Assembly (NCBI GenBank): GCA_026874595.1
Contig: CM049310.1
Coordinates: forward strand, 8,988,001-9,052,000
DNA: 64,000 nt
Source: Sipunculus nudus
Taxonomy: Eukaryota; Annelida; Sipuncula; Golfingiida; Sipunculidae
Direction: 5' to 3'
Part shown: piece by piece, positions 49,218 through 60,562 of the stretch
Layout of the letters: each line of letters opens with the position of its first letter
Numbering within the stretch: position 1 is the first letter of the stretch
Position numbers and translations under genes: made by a program
Notes under the pieces: generated by a model
Told to the model about the DNA's origin: nothing
Seen by the model: the letters and a program-made list of their open reading frames with translations, nothing else
Database searches by the model: none

Positions 49218-49282
<65 letters not shown>

Positions 49283-50086
49283 TAAAAAGACAAAATATAG
49301 ATGATAACTTGTCATTGGTCCCATGTCGTGAGGTGGTAAAATTTCATGACCAGGGTGAAAACTGGCCAAAATTTTTTTTTCTCATATTATGATTGTACAT
49401 TCCTATATGTATGTTATAACAAAGAATTGGAATTATAGTAGTTGAATTTAACAGGAAATAAGCTGATTAACAAATTTATATAAATGATATTATATAGCAA
49501 AGTACAACATTCACATCCGTTTTTCTAAAAAAAAACTTTTAAATGGAAACACCCAAATATTTTCAAAAGTATTTATTCTATCAACTTGAAATTACCACAC
49601 AGTATTGCCAGAGGCCTGTTCTTGCACACAGTATTGCCAGAGGCCTGTCCTGCAAGACAAAGTAAGATTTATTAAAATATCTTCAGGTACAGCTCAGATA
49701 TTCCAAATCACTTATAACCTTACAAAAAAAACGAACATTACAGAATTGACAGGTCAGCTCTGTGGTTCCAAGTTAACACTTACAAAGGCAATGTTTAGTA
49801 TCCTTGTAAATTATGGACTTTTTTCTACTCAATTTGTGAATACTTCCTGCTTTCATTTCTTTAACAAAGTTGTAAAAACATCCTGAAACTACTTTGGAAC
49901 CTACAGCAAAATGAGCTCCATAATCACTTCATAATCCTTTCACTTATGATTTCAACCCCCACTACTTGAATAGATAGTAATCATACAGATAGTTTCCACT
50001 TGGTCTAATAGCACAAACAGCACCTTAATACAAACACTGGGGAAAATCTAATGGTAAATCTTGAAAGCTGTGGATCTTCTTCAACA
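49021..50086. other. Non-coding; TA microsatellite and a 29-bp duplication
   Basis: Contains (TA)n at about 49227-49277. A direct 29-bp duplication (CACACAGTATTGCCAGAGGC core) lies at about 49596-49654. Nothing protein-like. The N-terminal exon of the piggyBac relic could not be found here. Confidence 0.5.
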
Positions 50087-50640
50087 TCATTTACAGTCAT
50101 TAACATCCTCAGACTGCTGTGTTACAACATCATGACTATCTGAGCTTAAGTACCTCTTTTCAAAGGGAGAGACTATACTTTTCTGTTCACAGTCATCATA
50201 TCTACCTGCAATACATGGAATAGAGTAACAGCTTGCATCTCTGACATGAAAAACACAATTTTTCCCAATAGAAGCCACACAATGAAGCTGGTAAGAACTG
50301 GACACTCTATTACATGCTCCTCAGAGGTGGGATTTTTCATTGTCCACAAAGAATTTTCTGGCATGCATCTTAGATTTTCCACAAGGAACTGACAAATAAA
50401 ACATGCAAAACTGGTACAAATCATTGGCACACTGAATAACAAGTTGGTCCTCAGTGGTTGCAGAAATTGCCCTTCTTGCTGCAGTTTTCACAATGTCTGC
50501 TGCACTGTCAAGCTCACCTTTAACTTGCCCTGAAGCTGAGTAGTTCCAGATCAAATTCACCAAATTCTTCCTCAGCACTTGATTTATCTCTAAATGTATA
50601 TTTACTTTTATATTGTCTCCCCCCCCCCCCTCCACACCCA
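50087..50640 (-). pseudogene. Fragment of a transposon-like protein with a Cys-rich end
   Basis: Three frames chain on the minus strand: SAADIVKTAARRAISATTED and YLSVPCGKSKMHARKFFVD (50610-50330), EEHVIECPVLTS, then SYQLHCVASIGKNCVFHVRD and ASCYSIPCIAGRYDDCEQ (50305-50150). The H-C-V-A-S ... R-x-A-S-C-Y-x3-C pattern recalls a Cys-rich domain in uncharacterised invertebrate proteins. I cannot name it. The fragment is bounded at one side by the family A element. Confidence 0.35.
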
Positions 50641-50664
50641 TCAGATCTGAAGTGTACCACATCA

Positions 50665-53600
50665 ATTTTTAGCTCAGCTGACTATAAGTCATCTGAGCTA
50701 TAGTCGTGGTCCATTGTCCATCGTCCATCCGTCTGTCTGTCTGTCCGTCCGTCCATCTGGATGTCCGTCCGTAAGACTGGCACGTTTCGACACCGTTAGA
50801 CCTACGAATCTGAAATTTGGTATACAGTTAGATGTCCCCAAAATCTCCTACCATGCTGAAAATTGGGTCAATAGGACTTCGTTCCTTCGAGATATTAAGG
50901 AAAAACCTCAATTTTTTATTAGAAATCTATTTTCACACTTCAGGACTGCCTAATATCAAAACCACTCATCTTGTTTTCTTCATATTTACCATAAATATTC
51001 CTCTATATAGTTTCTATGTACATGCCAGATATTAAGTCAGAAACTATGTACATGCCAGATATTAAGTCAGTATTATATGATTTAAAAAAGTTATGGGCCC
51101 AAACATAATGGACTTCGTAAAAAAATCAGGAAGATATTTGGTCACTTAAGACCAAAAGTGTTAAAGATAGGGACTTTTTTCCAGTAATACAACTTTAATT
51201 AATCAAAATTTAATTGTATACCTAAAATGAGATCAAAATCTGTTAAATTTTTTTAAATATTGGCAAAAATATAAAATTGGTACCTTAAATTTTGCCCAAC
51301 TTTGGCCACGGCACGTTTTTTTCCTGTAAGTACTGTGGATTTAATTTTCACAGCATGTATACATAAGGATTTAATCTGTTAAAATCTGAAATTTGAAAAT
51401 AAAAGCTGCAAAATTAGGCTTGTTATTGAATTTTTTTGGAGGCTCTTGTTGTATTCCCTTACATTGTCAAGCAGTCCACTTTGATGACCGTAGGTCATTC
51501 AGTGCACATCTCTATGCTCCCCAGGCTGTTGGCATAATTTTGGATGTCCCCAAAATCTCCTACCATACCGAAAATTGGGTCATTAGGACATCGTTCCTTC
51601 GAGATATTAAGGAAAAAAAACTCTGTTTTCCATAAAAAAAGCCATTGTTACACTTAAGGGCTGCCTTATATCAAAACCACTGATCTGTTTTTGATCATAT
51701 TTAGTATTCACATTCTTTCATACATTTTCTATGAACATACCAAAAATTAGGTCAGTATTGGGTATTATTTTGAAGTTATGGGCCAAAACATAATGCAATT
51801 TTTTTTAAAAATCAGGAAATATATTTACTCACCTAAAATGAGAATTGCTTAACCAAGAGACTTTTTTTCAGGAATATAACTTTATTTAATCGAGATTCAA
51901 TTGTTTACCCAAAATTAGATCTGAATTTTGCAAATTTTTCAAGTTATTAGCATAAATACAAAATCAATACCTTAAATTTTGTCCAACTTTGGCACTGTTG
52001 ATTTAATTTTCACAGCATATATACATAAGGATTTAATCTTTTAAAATCTGAAATTTCAAAGAAATTGATTGGAAAGAATAGCTTTTATTCATGTTTTCAT
52101 ACACCATGTCAAGTGTTGTTTACATCTAGCCCACCTAGTAGTACAGCCTTCACTTGCATTATGTAACCCACCCCAGGCAGCTTGCCTTGGCTCAGCTTGG
52201 CCACTACCAGCAGGCTTCCCCTCTGCCCTGCACTCCCCCCCCCCCCCAGATGGTGCATAAACTAGATAAATGTTATTATTTTCTGTATTTGATTCATTCT
52301 TATTCTAGGCTATGCTACATTTTAGATTTTGAATTGTACCACCAGGGTTACAATGATTAAAGTGTACATTTAATTGTGTCCACAAAGTGGTGTATTGCTA
52401 TGAAAGTGTGGATGTTCATGAGATAAGTAATTCCTTACTTCAGAGGAGTAAAAACTTCACCAGGTGTGAAATTGACTATTAATTCCAGTAATAAATTAAA
52501 ACTGGGATAGTAATTAGCACAATGATTATGTTTGTCTCTCATTCAACCAACAGTGTGTATACTTTATTTGAAAAGATGTTTTATTTAATCAAATTTACTG
52601 AATCTTTTATTTTATTTTGGTGAATACAATTAAGCATGTACTGAAAACTCCAATGTGCAAAACTTTTTAATAGTGATTCAAGGAATATTCTTGTAGATGC
52701 CATGTTGTGGCATTATTTTCTTTTAAATTCAGTTTAAACATTTATGATTTAAAAATAATAAAATATATGTGTATGCATAATATGACCCAATATGAGCTAC
52801 ACTCGGGATATATTATGATTGCAACTTTTGCAACAATTCTAATATTTTAACTTATAGTTTCAGTTTTTTACTCTGTATATATAATGATTGCAACTTTTGC
52901 AACAATTCTAATATTTTAACTTATATTTTCAGGTTTTTCTATTAAAAATTTATAAAACCTGTAAATAAAAAAATGATTCAGATAAAAACTTCTTAATGGA
53001 AAAAGTGGATATGCTTAAAAAAAAATAGGATTATATATAAACTTAAATGCATTATTCCCTTGAAAGTGAAATAAAGGTATTAGTCCATTCTGTCCACTTG
53101 CCTGTCCATCTGTAAATTTTCATATGCATCACAGTATCTCAAAACTTTAACTGTTTTTCTTCATGACAGTCTTGTCAGAGTATTAGTTTGCAATCATATA
53201 TTTAGAACTTTACTATAACCAAGTAGGAGGGCCCCTTTCCTCTTAGCTTTTCATATTCTTATATAAATGAAAAACATTACAATAGAATATTTCTACATCC
53301 ACCTTCGTGCTGCCCTCACTTTTCCCTTCTCCAACCCCATCCCAAAGTCAACCTCAGTAAGCAAGAACAAGATGAATCAGATATATTCATACTTTAATAT
53401 TTTGTATAACTATTCGTCCATAGGTACCTATGTACATGCCAGAAATTATGTCAATATTGTGTAATATGTAGACATAGTGGGCATCACAATAATGTACCTT
53501 GTCAAGACTAAAGAGATATTGTGTCATACAGTCACAAATTCATAAATCACTTCATCAGCATAGTTAATCATAACATAATATCTGTCAGATTTAAAGCTTG

Positions 53601-53939
53601 CAGACTACCATACACTTTAGATCCTTCAACAAATAGCCTTCTCATCATTCTACTACTGCTTATTACTGCTGTCATTGCATTCATATTTGCTCAAATATAT
53701 CACAATTTTCAACCCCTCCTAAATAAATAAAAAATAAACCACTATATTTGACTCTATTAATCCATCAGTCAGGTAATTTTATTTATCATTTACTCACATA
53801 TTACATTACATTCCTTTATAATAGCCCAACATGTCCATGATATTCATCAGCTTTATCGACTCTATATAGTATCACAGTGGAGAAACATTTATAGTCCAAT
53901 CATGATCAGCTGAGCGCCGTGACCCATGGGTCCCTTGTT
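50665..53939 (+). mobile_element. Family A element, longest copy
   Basis: Hairpin at 50671-50699 and GTCC/GTCT tract at 50720-50775. Two internal units begin near 50828 and 51543. A poly-C tract lies at about 52230-52247. The full tail ends GACCCATGGGTC-CCTTGTT at 53939. Internal short tandem duplications occur at about 51010-51070 (29 bp) and 52807-52930 (about 61 bp). Its middle (52.1-53.1 kb) matches 34.0-34.9 kb and its end matches 41.34-41.83 kb, so shorter copies look like deletions of this one. Confidence 0.85.
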
Positions 53940-54139
53940 TTTTTTTTCATTGTCACAGAGACCAGATGTATAAGAATATACATGTATCAAGAATTAGTAG
54001 TATTAAAAGCTTGCAAATTAAATGTTTTAAAGTGACTGCATGACAATATATACAGGAGATAGGATGGTTACTGAAATGCAACCTGTGACCATAGAGTCAG
54101 ACCACTAAATGACCTGAAATTTACTGTTTGCATTTTGAT

Positions 54140-56730
54140 CTTACAGACTTTAAGAAAACACCACATGCCCTTTGGCATAAAATCACAAAATCAAGATCAC
54201 ATGTTTGTATCAGTGTTTTATTTTCAACATTCTGTACACTCAGTTTGTTTCTATTATTTTGTTCTGCACAGAAAAACCTCGTTCACATGGAACAGATGTT
54301 AAAGGTATAGTAAGGAAGAATTCTGCAGCTTTGCTGAAGCTTGGGAAAACATCTGAGCATTCATTTGCAAGTTTTAAGCAAAAGTCCTGTAAGAGCATAT
54401 CTCTGTGATTAGCCATGAAATATTTGTACTGTGCAAAGGATTTCTTCATTGTTTCATGGCAGAGTGTGCCCATGGCAGAGTGTGCCTTCATAAAGTCTAC
54501 ATACCCTGGACAAGCTTTCATGCCCATGGTCATGAATACCCTGAACACCCTTAGGCAGCAAAACTGGATTGAGCAGGATGATAAGATCTTTCAGAACTTC
54601 TATACCTGACTCATCAAATCTTTTCTTAAATTCTTCCTCTATATTATCAATAAATTTTATCTTTAACCTGTTGAATTGCTCTTTGTGAGAGGGCTGCATA
54701 TGAGTCACTGGAATGCCCTTGTAAACACTGTTAGATTCAAGTGTAATCAAAAGCTCTTCAACTGCAGGTGGACTGGTTTCCCTCAAACTTTTGTGTTGAG
54801 TTTGATGTGCTGCCTTGTTGCTGTTAACATTGTTTCAAGTTGATCAATACCAAGCAGATCAAGTTGAAACACCTTACTGAGCCTTGTGATATCAGCTAAT
54901 ATATCCTTAAGTAAACATACTGTGGCCAGGAACTTGAATGTTTGAATGGTTTCTTTAAGCCCCTTTGCCTTACCAGATCCCTCACCAGAACCAGCTTCAT
55001 GGTCCAAACTGAGATAAAGAACTGATAGAGCACCATGTATTGCATCTTTAGCCTCATGCATAGATAGCCAACGTACCTGGGTGGGTTTTTGGAAACGCTT
55101 CACTGCCAGATTCATGATCTTTGTTAGTTCCTTTATTTTATTGTACATTACAGCAGAGTAACAATAAAAATTGTAAATTCCCAATACAGTGTCCTGCACT
55201 TTCTGTAAAAATGGTATTGTTTTTGAGGCCCAATGGGCCACCAATGCAAGACGATGTGCAGCACACCAAATGTACAATCTTTGGGTTTTCCATTTTTAAC
55301 CTAACACCTACCCCCCACTTACTGCCAGTCATCACACTTGCGCCATCTGTACCAATCCCAGAAATCTTTGATACTGAAACACCTACACCATCAAGAAATT
55401 CATATATAGCTTTACAAATTGTTTCAGCTTTTCCATCTTTAACTTCTACATTAGCACAGAACATGATCTTAATTGTCCCAGAGTATAAAATCTTACAAAA
55501 TAGTACAAGTTTTTTGGAGACAGAAATATTGAGGCTTTCATCCAACATCAAGCCCAAGAAAGGAGTTCCAGCCAGCCTAACACGAATTTCCTCCCGGCAG
55601 ACATCAGCCAGACACTTGTGCATGTCTGAAGTAGCAGAGCAGCTGGTATAGACACCCTTCTTCTTCTCTCTGAAGACAGTGGCTCCATTGGACAGCTGAA
55701 TGAAAACAAAAATAATTTGGTGAATTCATAGTTAAATATTTTTTGTTATGAATACACTGATGGATTGTTCTTGTTTTATCAGATTATTTTACATAAATGA
55801 GACACAGGGAGTTACGGAGAGACCTATGTGACCTATGTTTAAATGGATTTAAATTAAAATTCCTGACCAATTAATAAAAGAAACACAGATAATACCATAT
55901 TAAATGTATAATAACTGCAGTCAGATATAGCAAAAGAAAAAAATTAGCCAACACATGTCAAACTTGCTTCTGTTGTCAGAAGTGACCACAGATTTACCTC
56001 AATAGTGATATTTGTGATTAACTACTTATAAATCTGAATCCACTTTCATTATAGTACTACTGTACATACAGCCATTAAACGTACTAGTCAATACTGTTTT
56101 TGACAGTGACATAATTTATTATTTTTACTATAAGAGTAAATTACTGCTTTTTACCAACAGTGTCAAAGGACAAATCAGCTGTCTCTTTATCTCACCTGTA
56201 AAACAATCAAGGAGCCAAACTTGCGGTCTGCAATATTTTCTTTTGCCATATAAGCTGCCGTCCTGAGCTGTGCCATTAGGACCGGTTCAAACTTGTCCGA
56301 TACAATCTTCTGTGCTGCGCTCATATAAGTTTGTTGAGAAAGTACCTTCTTTACGATTCGGTGATCGTCCGATTCGGCGTGTCTTAACAATGCCGATCTC
56401 GCACATTTGTGCGTAAACGAAAACACCGGATCCCAGTGTGGTCTCTTGTTGTCAGGGTGCCTGGGTAGTTGTTCCTGTCTCCTCTTTGGATGTTGGCGTC
56501 GCCATTCTCTCCTGGTTGGACTTCCGTCAGACTCTTCAGCATTACTGAATTGGGCAGGACCTTTGGTCAGCACTTCTTCCGATGCGGTATTACAGGCTTT
56601 AGCCTTGGGCGAGGGATTAGCTGGAGTCTTGATATTGCTTATTGTGGGGGCCTCGGTGTAGGCCTCTGGTTCCACCAGATCCCACATATCCTCAAACTCG
56701 CTAGCACTGTAACCATTGCTTAATGCTGGA
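54140..56730 (-). pseudogene. Two-exon hAT-type transposase gene, frameshifted
   Basis: Exon 1 (about 56730-56196) has SEFEDMWDLVEPEAYTEAP and HWDPVFSFTHKCARSALLRH, typical of the N-terminal part of hAT/KIAA1586- or ZNF862-like proteins. An intron of 500 bp (56195-55696) has GT at its 5' end and TTCATTCAG at its 3' end, joining codons in phase 0. Exon 2 carries RLAGTPFLGLMLDESLNIS, GIGTDGASVMTGSKWGVGV, then AAHRLALVAHWASKTIPFL, RWLSMHEAKDAI and the C-terminal dimerisation block TSVPCERGFSVQNK. Breaks occur near 55265, 54786, 54455-54486 (a 16-bp tandem duplication) and 54243. The reading continues past the last break as RNKLSVQNVENKTLIQTCDL. Not functional as read. Confidence 0.88.
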
Positions 56731-56782
56731 GTTTGATCTGGGCAGTCCTCTTGAGCTGGAGGTAGGGGGGGGGGGAATCACA

Positions 56783-57560
56783 CTAAAATGGGGACCCATT
56801 CATTGAGTTTTTGTGCATAAGTTCGTGAAACGATTGGGCCTGGCTGGCCAATTGGGCTGCTAGTTCTTTTTCCCCATCGATTAGACCTTGCAGTAAAGAA
56901 AAAATTCCCTCCTTTAAGGCACATATGGTTGAGCCTAGCATTTCTGTTGCAGAAACGATACATTTGCTGGCCTCTTCCATCCGGCCAACCAGCATATATA
57001 GGGCCCTCCCGCTTGCAGGATTAACCTTTTCAGCCAGCTCCTCAAGATTGCTGTCAATTCTTCGGACCAGTTGATGTGTCCCTGAAGCCTTAGCCAGCCT
57101 TCACATGCCCAATATTCATGTTTGCTGTTGTTTTTTGAGTTTTTATGCTCTGCACAGTCTCCCTTACTGTTGGATCCGCAGTAGACCTTGCAAGGTGATG
57201 TATTGAGGAGATGCAGTCTCCAAGTGAGGGCTGCAGGGGGATAGGTTTTGGTCTCACTAGCACTTGCTGCAGGACTACACTGCTCGGCTGATGAGGCCGT
57301 CTGTGGAGAGGTTACTGGCCACAAATCTCCTGGTCCATTGGTCTCCTTTGCCACCTGCACCCTATAAGGACGTGGATTGATGACTACAATCTGCTTAGGG
57401 TCACTCACACAGCCATGGTGTCGTTTGCAGTGTGTTGTCACCTCTGCCTCGGAAGGCCCGTGATAATCACACAGCAAGCATCGGGCGGCTACCTCCTCCC
57501 TTGTTGGTTGGTGGTTTTTATCCAACCAGTCATGAACAATGACTAAATCTTGATCAGCTT
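56783..57560 (-). other. Open region of unknown protein with a C2H2-like motif
   Basis: Minus-strand frames give RCLLCDYHGPSEAEVTTHCK followed by RHHGC (57480-57410), which fits a C-x2-C-x11-H-x4-H zinc finger. A serine/proline part follows. A helical piece reads LVRRIDSNLEELAEKVNPAS and MLVGRMEEASKCIVSATEML (57070-56940), ending FHELMHKNSMNGSPF. The frame changes twice. A poly-C run of about 11 bases (56766-56776 on the plus strand as G) separates it from hAT exon 1, and it may be that gene's own 5' coding part. Unassigned. Confidence 0.4.
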
Positions 57561-59389
57561 TGGTATTATCAGTTGCATCATGCTGAGGGTTGGAAGCTTC
57601 TTTCACAGCTCTCCTTGTAGTAACTTTATGACACTGCAGGACCTGTCTACCGTCTTGAAGGGGTATCACATCATCAGTCTCCTCATTGAACATTTCCACT
57701 GGCTTTCCATCTTCCTGCACTGCTGGCAGGCATCACATGGCAGCTTTACAATCAGAACACCATCTTTGTAACAGTCACATTCAGTTTCCTTGCACCACTG
57801 TCTGACCAAAACATCAGTATTACCATGTTTTGAACTTTCACAATGTACAATCTTGAAATCATATTGTGACAGCACTTCTAGCCATCAAGATAGCAGTCCC
57901 TTGGGAGCTTTGAAGTTGAAAATCCACCTTAGAGAATTATGATCTGTCCTCGAGATAAACTCCCTTCCAAGTAAGTAATGTTTGAATTCTTGTATAAAGA
58001 CTACTGCAGCAAGGAGTTCCCATCTAGTCGCACAGTATCGGCGCTGGGTGCGGCTTAGCTTCTTAGAGGCATAGCATATTACTCTCTCCTCGCCATCTTG
58101 CACTTTGCTGAGAACGCCAGTCCCAACATCCGATGCATCTATATCTAAGATGTACTGACGATCCAGCTTGGGATATGCCAGTATTGGGTCTTGACATAAA
58201 TTTTCTTTCAACTCTTCAAAAGCAGCTTGGCATTCTTGGTTCCACTCAGATTCCATCTCCTTCTCGGTAAGTCTTGTGAGAGGGGCTGCTTCTTCACTGA
58301 AGTGATATATAAAGCGATGATAATAGTTGCAGAGGCCCAGAAATTGTTGTATCTGTTGTTTGTTCTTGGGTTCCTTCCAGTTTTCTACTGTTGATATTAA
58401 CTCTGGATTAGGGAGAACCCCATCTGCTCTGACGACGTGACCTAGAAACAACACTTGTGTCTTCAGAAAGTTACATTTTGATGGTTTGAGTTTCAGTCTT
58501 AAGCAGTTCTCAGACTTCAGCCAATCTCTTAAAATGTTCATCAGTGTTAGAGCTGAATACAATAAGATCATCTAGGTATATAAGGAGATTTACCATTGCA
58601 GGCCTCGCAGTACTAGTTCCTTACACCTCTGGAATGTACTAGGTGATTTACAAAGTCCCATGGGTAGCTTTTACATATTCAAAAAGGCTGTATTTTGTGA
58701 TGATTTCTGTCTTGTGCCTGTCTTCAGGTTCGACTTCAAATTGCCAATAACCCTTCTGCAAATCCATCGTGAGAAACTTTTAGCAGATGCTAAACAATCA
58801 AGGCAAATGTCAATGCGTGGTCATGGGTAGGTGCCCTTCATAGTAACTTCATTTAATTTGCGGAAGTCACAACACCAGTTACTGTCTTGTCCTTTTTTCT
58901 CACAAGGACGACAGGGGCAGCCAATGCTGATTTTGAGGTTGTAGTTACTCCTGCGTCCAGTTGTTCCTTAAGATACATCTCTTCTTCAGCCTCAAAAGCT
59001 CTGGGTGTACATCTCAATGATTGTCTGATGGGAGCTGCTCCATTCACATCAATTCTATGCTGCAGTACTGAACAAGAACCCAAATCCAAGCTGTTTTTAG
59101 AAAAAACATCTTGATGGTCTAACAAAATCTTGGCTAGGAGTTCTCTATGTTTGGGGTTATTCACATTTTCTATACTTCTCCAGTACAAGTCCTCCAGATG
59201 CTGGGGAAGACTCTTTTGAGTTTTCTTATCTGATTGTAGCACTTGTCTCACTTGGCATGTAGAACCTGGCAAAAATTGAGGGCAAGTGGAATCCATAAAT
59301 TCACCATTGACCTTTTGGGTGGTAAAATCATTCTGGGGTTTGTCTGACGCATCTAGGTCAAGGAGCTGGTCAGTCTGCTGAAGTTCCAC
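57540..59389 (-). pseudogene. Ty3/Gypsy reverse transcriptase and RNase H
   Basis: From 59389 down: LPQHLEDLYWRS and FSKNSLDLGSCSVLQHRIDV, ALAAPVVLVRKKDKT. A frame-shifted core (about 58790-58560) has MDLQKGYWQFEVEPED, a thumb-side region with stops, and the catalytic LIYLDDLIVF. Then KLKPSKCNFLKTQVLFLGHV and FLGLCNYYHRFIYHFS (58571-57885). RNase H shows ILDIDASDVGTGVLS, ICYASKKLSRTQRRYCATRW ELLA and FISRTDHNSLRWI. The connection domain reaches YDFKIVHCESSKHGNTDVLV and DQDLVIVHDWLDKN near 57550. Protease and integrase are absent. Frameshifts lie near 58860, 58495, 57880 and 57700. Confidence 0.88.
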
Positions 59390-59419
59390 TAATTTGTAGC
59401 CTTTTCAATTTCTATTTCA

Positions 59420-60371
59420 TTAGATTGACAGATTGACAACTCTAACTGAAATATGTTCCTGCATCTGCTGAATGAGGCTGTCAGTTAGTTCTTTACACAT
59501 GTCCTGTAACCGTTCTTCTGTAACGAGGGTGCTTTCATCCCCTGTTGCTTGACCAGGGTTGCCATGTCCTGCAGTACCTTCCACCCCCCCGGCATTCAAA
59601 GGTCCCTTCTTCAAGGACATGCGGCACTCCAGCCATTCAATCAGGTCCAATACTACTTCCACGCTGGAAGGTCTTTTGCTCATTACGTCATAAACTAAGC
59701 TTGGATCTGGGAATCCCTTGACAATATGTTCTATCTGCATACTGGTGTACAGATGGCTGCCCTCCAGCCCAGGATAGACCCTGGCCATAACTTCTCCCAC
59801 TGTGGCAGCATATTCCTGCAAACTTTCTCTCGGTTCCTTCTTGATCAACACCTGTGTTGCTCGGTGGGTTTCAGGTAACACATTGTCCCCATATCGACGC
59901 CTTAGTGCTGACACTTAATTCTTGTAATCTTGGTCTAGCTGCTACTTTCAATCTTGAAACAAAAGCCAATGCTCCACCCTGCAGGCTAGACATCAGATAG
60001 CCCAGTTGCTTTTGTTGATTCCATTTGAACTGCTTTGCTAAAAACTCGAACTGCACCCAAAAACATTCCCAGTCCTGTTTACCATCAAATACAGGAAGTC
60101 TCGGCTTCAGTTCGAGGAATGCGGGTCCTGTTTGATATTGCACTGGTGTCACTGGGATGGGTGGCTCTTGGTCCACTTCAAGTACCACATGTGACACCGT
60201 TGGCCTCTTGTCTGCCTGGTTAGTCGACTCTGTCACACTGACCGAGACAGAACTATCTCTGATACCAGAAGTAGGTATGTTGAACTGCTCAGCTGCAGTA
60301 TGATGCTCTATCTGGCTCTCCAATCTGGTACTGACTGTGACCAACACTAAGCACCTCCTCAGCTTCTCCAT
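59420..60371 (-). pseudogene. Gypsy gag-like ORF
   Basis: Two overlapping minus-strand frames form one gag. The first (60371-59871) has LKPRLPVFDGKQDWECFWVQ and EFLAKQFKWNQQKQLGYLMS, SLQGGALAFVSRL. The second (59914-59420) has SALRRRYGDNVLPETHRATQ, ESLQEYAATVGEVMARVYPG and DVMSKRPSSVEVVLDLIEWL. This is the capsid layout of Gypsy retrotransposons. No CCHC zinc knuckle was seen at its end. It lies immediately upstream of the RT in the same orientation, with one frameshift near 59900. Confidence 0.82.
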
Positions 60372-60562
60372 GAAAGGTTAGCAAAGCAACAACTCTGCAA
60401 GTCCATGCATTGTGGAGTTACTGACTTGTTGCACTAGGATTTTCAAGTGATTTACTGAAATCAACATGACACGCATTCTTACATAAACAGTGTCAGAACT
60501 ATCATAAAGTATGTTTCAGTCACAGCAAAACCAAAATAAGTTTAGAGCAACAATGCTGTAAG

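Noticed and set aside
49022-49369. 115-codon ORF with a long YI repeat, possible membrane protein
   Set aside because: The hydrophobic run is the translation of a TA microsatellite.
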